Shown here piece after piece: positions 26,092 to 32,182 of a DNA stretch of 32,182 nt. Within the stretch, counting starts at the first letter, position 1, and the number at the start of each line of letters is the position of its first letter. Made by a program: the position numbers and the translations under genes. Under the pieces are notes generated by a model, which did no database searches, was not told the DNA's origin, and worked only from the letters and a program-made list of their open reading frames with translations. Where the stretch lies: positions 1-32,182 of the forward strand of contig DATGLE010000265.1 of the NCBI GenBank assembly GCA_035294325.1, given 5' to 3'. This DNA is from DATGLE01 sp035294325. GTDB lineage: Bacteria > Chloroflexota > Ktedonobacteria > Ktedonobacterales > Ktedonobacteraceae.

Positions 26092-26527
26092 ATGGGGTTC
26101 TCCTTATTCTGGTACTGATGTGCCATTCCCTATAATGCAGTTAACAGAAAAAGAGCGTCTCTAGCTGCTGTTATCCTTCTGGCATGCAATGCACCTCCTT
26201 TTTTGAGACGCGTATCCTCGCCTGGATACCTGATGCGTACTTTTTTGGAGTGCCAGGTACATATCGGGATAGAGATCTTCTCCGCTTAAAAATCAGGTGT
26301 ATCAGGAAGCGGAGTGATGGCACGGTACAGGAATGAAATATAGAGACTGGCACAACGGACGTATCCGGGTTGATACCCTTGCAACCGTCATCCTGCACGT
26401 ACAATTTATAAAAGAAGTGTATATAATAAACATTACACGACCTATCGGCAAAAATCAAGCGGTTTTACGTATAAATCCTGTGTATATCCTGTGAAAAGAA
26501 AAAATTAACCACCATTGTGAAAAAGCG
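26092..26527. other. Intergenic region with a strong ribosome binding site and a five-codon ORF
   Basis: 436 bp without a normal gene. On the minus strand AAGGAGG (26200-26194) stands 8 nt before ATG 26185, which opens a five-codon frame (MPEG, stop at 26173-26171), 79 bp upstream of the winged-helix gene. A 95-codon minus frame ending at the same stop has no family resemblance and I do not call it. An AT-rich patch with TATAAT (26422-26427, plus strand) lacks a -35. Confidence 0.4.
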
Positions 26528-26711
26528 CTAGCTGGCCTCTTTGCCCAACTGTGGAAACGCAGCATCGAGTGTATTCATCGCCTCGCGTTGGAGGCCAGGT
26601 AAAACGTGACCATAGAGGTCCATCGTCATATGGATGGTACTGTGTCCCGGCAACTCCTGTTGGCGTATGCCGTATATGTGCTGACTCCTACTGTGTGTTT
26701 CTTGACAGTGA

Positions 26712-26822
26712 GCCAGAATACAAGAAAGCTCTCCAGGGTTTGAGAAGGGTCAGCCAGTTCGCGCGCTTCTGGTCAGCCTGGCGCTGCCAGAATACAAGAA
26801 AGCTCTCCAGGGTTTGAGAAGG
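26712..26822. repeat. Spacer-size insertion flanked by 37-bp target duplication (unit A)
   Basis: Identical 37-bp sequences at 26712-26748 and 26786-26822 flank a 37-nt segment (26749-26785). The 37-mer is integrase coding sequence (encodes PSQTLESFLVFW on the minus strand). Deleting the insert and one copy joins FLVFW directly to LTVKKHTVGVSTY, the expected integrase continuation, so the ancestor had a single copy. Dimensions equal those of the nearby CRISPR array (37-nt repeat, 34-39-nt spacer). Confidence 0.85.
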
Positions 26823-26919
26823 AGCTGTAAGCAGGCGTCCTTCCATCCTTAACTGGTCTTTGCGCGCCTGCATGCAGAATGCCGTTTGAGAAGGAGCTGT
26901 AAGCAGGCGTCCTTCCATC
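26812..26919. repeat. Spacer-size insertion flanked by 36-bp target duplication (unit B)
   Basis: Identical 36-bp sequences at 26812-26847 and 26884-26919 flank a 36-nt segment (26848-26883). The duplicated sequence encodes MEGRLLTAPSQT of the integrase. It overlaps unit A by 11 bp (26812-26822, gtttgagaagg). The inserted 36 nt have no resemblance to the unit A insert. Confidence 0.85.
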
Positions 26920-27092
26920 TGCTCTTGTTGGGCTTTTCTTAATTGTGCCTGCACCTCCTTACGGGTGGCGCCGTAGAAGTACTTGCGGCGGCCAGTAGCA
27001 ACCGCCATACTCGCAGTCCATCTACCATCTTGTCGTTGATAAACCCATGTGATGCGTAACGAGCTAAAGAGAGTAGAGAAGATGGCCTGTCA

Positions 27093-27467
27093 TGCGGGCT
27101 TGAAGGCGGTTTATCCTCATTGACTAGAAAGGGGTCAGGCGAGGTTCACCGAACCGTAGGAAAGAAAGACGAGGAAACGCAGAGGAGCCAGCGAAGTCGA
27201 GCCATACTCGGGTTCAGGCGATGCGGAGACCAAACGTAGTGGCAAAGGCATCTGCTATCCCGCAGAGCTTGATCGAGATCTCTGGCGCGGCTGATCTGCG
27301 AGCATCACGTGTCAGGTGCTCGGCCCAGGACAGCGGTAGTGGACTCGCTCGGCACGAGAAATCGATTGGAGCGGCTGAGATTGAGCTGGTGGAGCCGGTT
27401 CAGCAAGTTCGACATCGACACGATGATAACGCAGGAGTTTCACCACTTCTCGGCGGTGGAAGCATCG
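27093..27467. other. Unassigned region at the distal end of the CRISPR array
   Basis: 375 bp with short hairpins (GGTTC-acc-GAACC at about 27143; CGAG-ccata-CTCG at about 27198) and purine-rich stretches. Open frames that cross into the array are artefacts of the repeat. I recognise neither a gene nor a known RNA; a remnant of a mobile or structured-RNA element is possible. Confidence 0.35.
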
Positions 27468-29052
27468 CTGCCAGTCTCAAACGAGAAGCCGCCCCGGTTG
27501 CCACCACAATATTGTCAAATTGTGACAACGACGTACTTGACGTTTCAATCTCAAACGAGAAGCCGCCCCAGTTGCCACCGCCGCATCCGGTGAGCGTGGT
27601 GTATCTCCCTGTTAGTTTCAATCTCAAACGAGAAGCCGCCCCAGTTGCCACCACGCCATTATCGCTGTATGGCATGCAGAATACGGCGTTTCAATCTCAA
27701 ACGAGAAGCCGCCCCAGTTGCCACGCAGAATCTAAAAGGGTTCCCAGAACGTCCCTTCTGGGGTTTCAATCTCAAACGAGAAGCCGCCCCAGTTGCCACC
27801 CTTTTTTGAGGACTCCAGATGATCCCTGTTTGGCAGTTTCAATCTCAAACGAGAAGCCGCCCCAGTTGCCACAAGACCTCGTAGCCGATATGGTGAGTAT
27901 ATTGTACGTTTCAATCTCAAACGAGAAGCCGCCCCAGTTGCCACGGGGAGTTCGACGGAAAGCGTGTCCGGGTTCCCAAAGTTTCAATCTCAAACGAGAA
28001 GCCGCCCCAGTTGCCACGAAAGGGACTGATAAGCATGAGAAAAGAGAAAAATCGGGTTTCAATCTCAAACGAGAAGCCGCCCCAGTTGCCACATGCCAGC
28101 CGACTGCAATCGGCAAAGCGCTTCATTGTTGTTTCAATCTCAAACGAGAAGCCGCCCCAGTTGCCACTTGCTCGCGCCACAGATATCGCTATCAGCGCAG
28201 GGTTTCAATCTCAAACGAGAAGCCGCCCCAGTTGCCACATGTCCTCAACGTCAGGCATATAGAAGATGACCTTGTTTCAATCTCAAACGAGAAGCCGCCC
28301 CAGTTGCCACTGCCGCTCACCAGGGGAGGCAATCGGAGCATCAAGCAGTTTCAATCTCAAACGAGAAGCCGCCCCAGTTGCCACATTGAGAATGATCAGC
28401 GCGTGCAGCTCACGCCACTTGGTTTCAATCTCAAACGAGAAGCCGCCCCAGTTGCCACCTCTTTGGATGGTTCGCAGCAGGCATCCTGGTGCATTGTTTC
28501 AATCTCAAACGAGAAGCCGCCCCAGTTGCCACGGTAAAAAGACCAGGAAGATCAAGGCAGCCGCGCCAAGTTTCAATCTCAAACGAGAAGCCGCCCCAGT
28601 TGCCACAGGTGGGTATCCTGCTACGACACATGCTTATCAGGTTGGGTTTCAATCTCAAACGAGAAGCCGCCCCAGTTGCCACGCGTGTCCCCGTCGATAT
28701 ACAGGAGGTTAGCCTTAAGGTTTCAATCTCAAACGAGAAGCCGCCCCAGTTGCCACCTCGCCTTTTTCAAAATTCGTCATGTTTTACTCCTTGTTTCAAT
28801 CTCAAACGAGAAGCCGCCCCAGTTGCCACGACGACGCAGCCGACATCGCCCGGCATGATGCTCGTGTTGTTTCAATCTCAAACGAGAAGCCGCCCCAGTT
28901 GCCACTCCGTTGAACGATATTGATAGGGATATTCCCTTTGTGTTTCAATCTCAAACGAGAAGCCGCCCCAGTTGCCACAGACTGTTAAGAAGCATCTTCC
29001 CAGCCGTTGTTTTTCGTTTCAATCTCAAACGAGAAGCCGCCCCAGTTGCCAC
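27468..29052 (-). CRISPR. CRISPR array, 22 repeats of 37 bp, 21 spacers
   Basis: Twenty-one identical 37-bp repeats start at 27542, 27615, 27688, 27763, 27836, 27908, 27981, 28056, 28131, 28202, 28274, 28348, 28422, 28496, 28570, 28646, 28720, 28793, 28869, 28942 and 29016; a degenerate one (five mismatches) lies at 27468-27504. Spacers are 34-39 nt and all different. On the plus strand the repeat starts GTTTCAATCTCAAACGAGAA and ends CCAGTTGCCAC. Read on the minus strand it begins GTGGCAAC and ends GAGATTGAAAC, giving the usual 8-nt crRNA handle ATTGAAAC. Three facts agree on minus-strand transcription: this handle, the leader promoter at 29155-29183, and the decayed repeat at the opposite end. 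Identity of all other repeats implies an active or recently active array. Confidence 0.98.
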
Positions 29053-29271
29053 AGCGACTGCCTCGCGCCGCTTCTGGAGCAGCGGGACGGCTGCATTTGC
29101 GAGGCAGATGGTTTTGGGTCCTTTAAAACCCGCGATGGCGACCCTTTAAAGAAAAGTATACTCTTCCGGGGCCTGCTTTGCAAGAGCTTGAGAAGCGCGA
29201 CCGGGACTTTTCTCCCGGGTTGCGAGGCAGCGTGCTTGCAGTTCGCACCACTGCCTGCCTCGCACATCTCT
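29053..29271 (-). promoter_or_regulatory. CRISPR leader
   Basis: 219 bp between the cas2 stop and the first repeat. It contains four copies of the 9-mer GCGAGGCAG: 29058-29066 (inverted), 29099-29107 (direct), 29222-29230 (direct) and 29255-29263 (inverted), forming two inverted pairs on either side of the promoter. The copy at 29058-29066 is 5 bp from the first repeat. The outer pair could also fold as a stem at the 3' end of the cas transcript. Fresh spacers should enter at 29016-29052. Confidence 0.75.
29155..29183 (-). promoter_or_regulatory. Leader promoter for pre-crRNA
   Basis: On the minus strand TTGCAA (29183-29178), a 17-bp spacer and TATACT (29160-29155, 5 of 6 to consensus). The predicted start near 29148 would transcribe about 95 nt of leader and then the array. 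Confidence 0.6.
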
Positions 29272-29583
29272 TTACAGCAGGTAGATACGATCTTCATGGG
29301 GTATGTCTCCTCGGCCAAGTACTTCGACTCTGGTCTGGCAAGCAGCACACAGGCCATAGATGCGCACCGTATCCTCCTGCGGGTTCATCTCTTCGAGTAG
29401 ACGCGCTTCTAAGAGCAGGCGCTGCTTGCGATCCAGGAAACACTCGAAGACGCTGTACTGTACCCAGACGCCGAAGCCGGTCAGAGCGCTGTGGATGCGT
29501 GTGCGCCGCCGATCATCAGGGATGTCGTAGCTGACGACGTAAAGCGTGCTTTCTCCACTGTGGTTGTGATTAGTTACGCTCAT
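29272..29583 (-). CDS. cas2: CRISPR-associated endonuclease Cas2
   Basis: 103 residues. After a short polar N-terminus comes LYVVSYDIPDDRRRTRIHSAL, the ferredoxin-like first strand with the conserved Asp of Cas2, then GVWVQYSVFECFLDRKQ and a final strand with DTVRIYGLC. Cas2 dimers bridge two Cas1 dimers in the spacer integration complex. GAGGAAGAGAAG just upstream of the ATG is a good ribosome binding site. It is the last gene of the cas operon, 29 bp after cas1, and directly abuts the leader. The N-terminal extension (about 13 residues) and the C-terminal ~20 residues are slightly longer than in minimal Cas2 proteins. Confidence 0.96.
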   Translation of the reverse strand: MSVTNHNHSGESTLYVVSYDIPDDRRRTRIHSALTGFGVWVQYSVFECFLDRKQRLLLEARLLEEMNPQEDTVRIYGLCAACQTRVEVLGRGDIPHEDRIYLL

Positions 29584-29612
29584 GCTTCTCTTCCTCTGAT
29601 GGACCGTTGGCC

Positions 29613-30626
29613 TTAGCGAACGCTCAGCGGGCGATAGGCAGGAATTTCGCCGGTGAGCGACTTCCCCAGCAAACGTGCTTGCAATTCCAGGCAGCGCCGA
29701 TAGCTGGTGCGATAGCCAAAGTAGGGATGCTGTAATTCCTCCTGGAGCCGTTCTTCAAATCTGGCATAAAAGGTCTTACGCGCGTCCGCTTTCAGATGCA
29801 CCACGCCCAGCTCTTCCTGAAAGTCTTTCTCGGTCAGTATACGGTGATTGACGATGTTGAGCACTACCGAGTCGGCAATGATGGGACGGAATTCTTCCAT
29901 GAGGTCCAGGGCGAGGGCGGGACGACCATAGCGTGGCTGGTGGAGAAAGCCGATGTAGGGATCGAAGCCGACGGTCTGAATGGCAGACGAGACCTGGTGC
30001 AGCAAGAGGGTATAGCCCAGGCTCAGCATCGCATTGATCGGATCGGTTGGCGGCCTCCGCCGACGATGGGTGAAGTTCATGGGATGGCGCAGCAGCCTGG
30101 CGAAGACGCCGAAATAGGCCGAGGAGCCGTTGCCTTCGAAGCCCAGCAGCGAGCCAACCGCCTGAGCCGCCGGAACCTGCCGCGTGATCCTACGGATCGC
30201 CTCGGCGGCTGCGGCGACATCCTTGTCGACCAGCGTGCGATTGAGCCGCAGCAGCATGGTGCGCATGTTCTCCAGCTTGCCGCTGACACATGCCTGCGCA
30301 ATGGCAAGCGCGCGGCTGGGATCGCTATGCGCGCGATACTGCTCGCGGCGCAGCAGCGCATTTTTCGCCACTGGCGGCGAGAGCCTGCCGCGAAACTGGC
30401 CGTACAGCGAAAGGAAACAGACCTCGATCCCCATATCCAGCAGCGTATGCAGCGCCGGTGTAGTGAGCGTTACATCCCCCGAGACGACGACCTGCGAGAC
30501 TTTGAGAAGCGGGACTTCCACCGAGCGCTTATCCTGATACTGGACAATCAGGTGATTGTCGCGTTTTTTCACGATAGATTGCTGTTCACTTAGATATAAA
30601 GTCGCCACAACGTTTCCCCTTTCCAT
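29613..30626 (-). CDS. cas1: CRISPR-associated integrase Cas1
   Basis: 337 residues, normal length. The N-terminal beta domain (residues 1-90: GNVVATLYLSEQQSIV...VSQVVVSGDVTLTTPALHTLL) is followed by the helical catalytic domain with the metal ligands: Glu in LLGFEGNGSSAYF (about 165), His in GFDPYIGFLHQ (about 233) and Glu/Asp in LALDLMEEFRP (about 248). It catalyses insertion of spacers at the leader-repeat junction, duplicating one repeat per event. It lies 34 bp after cas4 and 29 bp before cas2. All catalytic residues are present, so the adaptation machinery looks functional, which matters for the insertions in the nearby integrase relic. Confidence 0.98.
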   Translation of the reverse strand: MERGNVVATLYLSEQQSIVKKRDNHLIVQYQDKRSVEVPLLKVSQVVVSGDVTLTTPALHTLLDMGIEVCFLSLYGQFRGRLSPPVAKNALLRREQYRAHSDPSRALAIAQACVSGKLENMRTMLLRLNRTLVDKDVAAAAEAIRRITRQVPAAQAVGSLLGFEGNGSSAYFGVFARLLRHPMNFTHRRRRPPTDPINAMLSLGYTLLLHQVSSAIQTVGFDPYIGFLHQPRYGRPALALDLMEEFRPIIADSVVLNIVNHRILTEKDFQEELGVVHLKADARKTFYARFEERLQEELQHPYFGYRTSYRRCLELQARLLGKSLTGEIPAYRPLSVR

Positions 30627-30660
30627 AAAGACATCGCTGCTAGCATAGAGCCGGGCCTTG

Positions 30661-31308
30661 CTAGATGCTGTTGTTATTTTCTAGCGCCTGCACTTCACGC
30701 GGCAGACAGAGCGGTTCCAGGCTGCAATCCCGGCATTTCGGATGCAGCGTGGGCAGCGGCTTCCCCTTGACGGATTTACCTGGCAGCGGCGGAGGGAGTT
30801 TGCCTTCGGCGAGCAGCCTGAACGCGTCGTGGGTAGTCTCCTCGGTATGCCGGCGCAGCGCCTCCGTGAATGGCACTTCTTCGCGCCTGGCTGAACCGAA
30901 GTAGAACAGGTAGCCGCATGCGATGGAGCAGCCAAGCATTTCTTCCAGGCACAGGGCCTCGGCACAGAGTTGCACATGGTCATTGAGCCATGCGCCCATT
31001 TTACCTTTCTTGTACTCGATGGGCGTCAACTGCTCCTCCTGTTCTTCAATCACATCGGCAAAACCGGAGAGGCGCAGGCGCTCCGACCAGATCCAGACTC
31101 GTCGATGCGTCGTGATGTCGCCGGCACTGGTCGTGATCCCGCTGTCGCTGCGCGCGTGACGCATGCTGCCCTCGATGACGTGGGCATTATCGAGAAATTC
31201 GCCCAGAGCGCATTCGTAGTAGAACCGGCGCGGACAGTATTCCAGTGCGTTAAGATAGGAGATCGAGAGCGTTTCAAGTCCCTCCTGCACTTCCTCATCT
31301 GTATGCAT
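30661..31308 (-). CDS. cas4: CRISPR-associated exonuclease Cas4
   Basis: 215 residues, RecB-like nuclease with an iron-sulphur cluster. First cluster Cys in LEYCPRRFYYE (about 24), the other three in KCRDCSLEPLC near the C-terminus. Nuclease motifs: GFADVIE (acidic), PIEYKKGK (motif with catalytic Glu and Lys) and the QLCAEALCLEE helix. Cas4 trims prespacers and checks the PAM, fixing spacer orientation. Its start codon overlaps the cas6 end by 14 bp and is preceded by AGGAGGAGG, so it is translationally coupled to cas6. Presence of Cas4 with Cas6 points to subtype I-A, I-B or I-D rather than I-E/I-F. Confidence 0.96.
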   Translation of the reverse strand: MHTDEEVQEGLETLSISYLNALEYCPRRFYYECALGEFLDNAHVIEGSMRHARSDSGITTSAGDITTHRRVWIWSERLRLSGFADVIEEQEEQLTPIEYKKGKMGAWLNDHVQLCAEALCLEEMLGCSIACGYLFYFGSARREEVPFTEALRRHTEETTHDAFRLLAEGKLPPPLPGKSVKGKPLPTLHPKCRDCSLEPLCLPREVQALENNNSI

Positions 31309-32182
31309 TGCTTTCCTCCTCCTGGCATTGCTGCTCGTTTCCCGATAGGCCGATCTCCTGGTTCGCGAAAAGCGGGCGCACCTGGCCCATGCCCATCGTC
31401 GTCTTATAGCCTATGCCAGTATAGAAGGCCAGCATGGCGAGCAGGAAGATCTGTCTGCGTACCGGTAAGGGGGCATCCGGGGTAATCGGCTCATCGGGGC
31501 CGCGAAGCTGGTAAGTGCAGGTGCCAAGAAAGCCGCGCTGCGGATGCCCGGCGAACTGGACCCGGTGAGTTCTCAGATCATAGTCGTCGATGATGATGCC
31601 GTCGGCCTCTACGTAGCGCTCGATACGTTCTATATTGACCAGGTGCGCCAGGTCGGGCGGCGCCAGTTCTTGCCAGCGCCGGGCCAGGCCAGGAAAAACG
31701 TATTTCGGCAAAGGCAGGCGTGCATAGTGATTGCCATAGGTCTTATCGGCGAGGTGTAACCAGTTAAACGTCGTCAGCGAGGCAAATTCAAGCGTAAGCG
31801 AGGACTGGCTTCCCAGGTTCCGGGCCTGAGCGTGCGTCACCAGATCGGTAAACGAGGTAAACCCGGTCCAACCAATAGCATCGCCCGGCGCGCAGATGAC
31901 CTCTTCGAGCAGAAATTCGCGTTTGCCGATCCGCATGAAGGGCGGCTTCTTCGCTCCCAATTCGCTAGTGTTGAAGTGCATCAGGGTATGATAGAACAGC
32001 GGGAACAGTTCGCTGAGCAGCATGGTGATGCGGATAGTATACGTTTTGTCGGGATACACAGGCAGGTGAATGTTCTCTCGCTCGGCCTCTAGCATTTTCC
32101 CCCGCGAGCAGGGAAACTGCAAGCTGGAGCAGGTGAACAGGCGTCGTTGATTGCCCTCGTGGAGCCTGGCGGAGACAGCGGG
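31295..32182 (-). CDS. cas6: CRISPR endoribonuclease Cas6, 5' end beyond the window
   Basis: 296 residues are visible and the frame stays open to the right edge, so the start lies outside. The visible N-terminal part already contains the Cas6 pattern LHEGNQRRLFTCSSL at 32144-32100, showing that the real protein begins upstream and not at the internal TTG at 32122. The C-terminal region has the glycine-rich loop of Cas6 (AFYTGIGYKTTMGMGQVRP) after a preceding RGFLGTCTYQLRG strand. Cas6 cuts the pre-crRNA within each repeat, leaving the 8-nt ATTGAAAC handle. The upstream genes, expected to be the effector complex, are not visible. Order cas6-cas4-cas1-cas2 and the 37-nt repeat match type I-D operons (inference). 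Confidence 0.9.
   Translation of the reverse strand, partial: PAVSARLHEGNQRRLFTCSSLQFPCSRGKMLEAERENIHLPVYPDKTYTIRITMLLSELFPLFYHTLMHFNTSELGAKKPPFMRIGKREFLLEEVICAPGDAIGWTGFTSFTDLVTHAQARNLGSQSSLTLEFASLTTFNWLHLADKTYGNHYARLPLPKYVFPGLARRWQELAPPDLAHLVNIERIERYVEADGIIIDDYDLRTHRVQFAGHPQRGFLGTCTYQLRGPDEPITPDAPLPVRRQIFLLAMLAFYTGIGYKTTMGMGQVRPLFANQEIGLSGNEQQCQEEESNAYR

Larger units (their letters stand above)
26528..27089 (-). pseudogene. Tyrosine integrase pseudogene (internal deletion plus two insertions)
   Basis: The minus strand encodes the N-terminal arm-binding domain of a phage-type integrase (VYQRQDGRWTASM, GRRKYFYGATRKEVQAQL, about 27050-26920). After two small insertions comes the start of the core-binding domain (LESFLVFW, then LTVKKHTVGVSTYTAYANR down to about 26660), and finally the extreme C-terminus with the catalytic Tyr context (LPGHSTIHMTMDLYGHVLPG, stop at 26530-26528). 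Most of the catalytic domain is deleted at about 26657-26662, out of frame, and no start codon lies between the upstream stop (27092-27090) and Met at 27008. Removal of one 74-bp and one 72-bp insertion/duplication gives a seamless N-terminal frame. A relic of an integrated element, beyond repair as a recombinase. Confidence 0.85.

Noticed and set aside
26171..26458. 95-codon minus frame upstream of the winged-helix gene
   Set aside because: No family resemblance; the ribosome binding site inside it points to a much shorter frame.
26712..26919. Ordinary tandem duplication as the source of the 72/74-bp periodicity
   Set aside because: Tandem duplication would copy the middle segments too; each occurs once, and removing it with one flank restores the integrase frame.
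27093..27467. Group II intron or retron RNA beside the array
   Set aside because: Several small hairpins are present, but I could not find a domain V-like hairpin or a reverse transcriptase frame.
27221..28923. Long open frames on both strands across the repeat array
   Set aside because: They repeat the same motif (SNEKPPQLP or NWGGFSFEIE) at each CRISPR repeat; the 37-bp repeat merely lacks stops in these frames.
32123..32182. TTG at 32122 as the cas6 start
   Set aside because: The upstream codons encode the conserved LHEGN...LFT segment of Cas6, so the gene continues past the window edge.

Overview
The window looks like chromosomal DNA of a moderately GC-rich soil-type bacterium, most likely a member of the Ktedonobacteria (Chloroflexota). 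This is an inference. It rests on stacked GAF sensor kinases, Ser/Thr kinase-like proteins with degenerate catalytic loops, sparse operons with long repeat-rich intergenic DNA, and an abundance of dispersed palindromes. No rRNA or tRNA gene was recognised.

Layout. (1) 479-1696: an MFS exporter. (2) 2070-9599: a three-gene signalling operon with a seven-GAF soluble histidine kinase followed by two tandem paralogous response regulators, each carrying an APH-like kinase domain. (3) 9917-11434: an HTH+GAF regulator and a small gluconate-2-dehydrogenase-subunit-3-like protein. (4) 11425-12732 (minus): a membrane-anchored Ser/Thr kinase homologue lacking the catalytic Asp. (5) 13174-19378: an ECF vitamin/nucleobase-type transporter (EcfT, fused EcfA-EcfA', convergent S component), a 49-residue membrane peptide and an amidohydrolase/deaminase. 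(6) 19656-23403 (minus): a multi-pass HAMP protein without output domain plus a second kinase-like protein with TPRs that also lacks the catalytic Asp. (7) 23404-26527: minisatellites, a GAF-PucR regulator and an orphan winged-helix protein. (8) 26528-32182: a dead tyrosine integrase, a CRISPR array with 22 repeats, its leader, and the minus-strand genes cas6-cas4-cas1-cas2, with cas6 running off the right edge.

The CRISPR array is read on the minus strand. In that sense the repeat ends in ATTGAAAC, the leader with a TTGCAA-17-TATACT promoter lies between cas2 and the array, and the degenerate terminal repeat is at the far left. Gene order cas6-cas4-cas1-cas2 and 37-nt repeats resemble type I-D, but the effector genes lie outside the window.

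The most remarkable signal is in the integrase pseudogene about 550 bp beyond the leader-distal end of the array. It carries two insertions of 37 and 36 nt, each flanked by a 37- or 36-bp duplication of integrase sequence. These are the repeat and spacer dimensions of the neighbouring array. Removing each insert plus one duplicate restores a continuous integrase reading frame. This is the footprint expected of off-target spacer integration by Cas1-Cas2, that is, nascent ectopic CRISPR units.

A second recurring feature is a family of perfect 18-29 bp hairpins with 3-nt loops; three of the five share the apex AATGCGC-nnn-GCGCATT while their stems differ completely.
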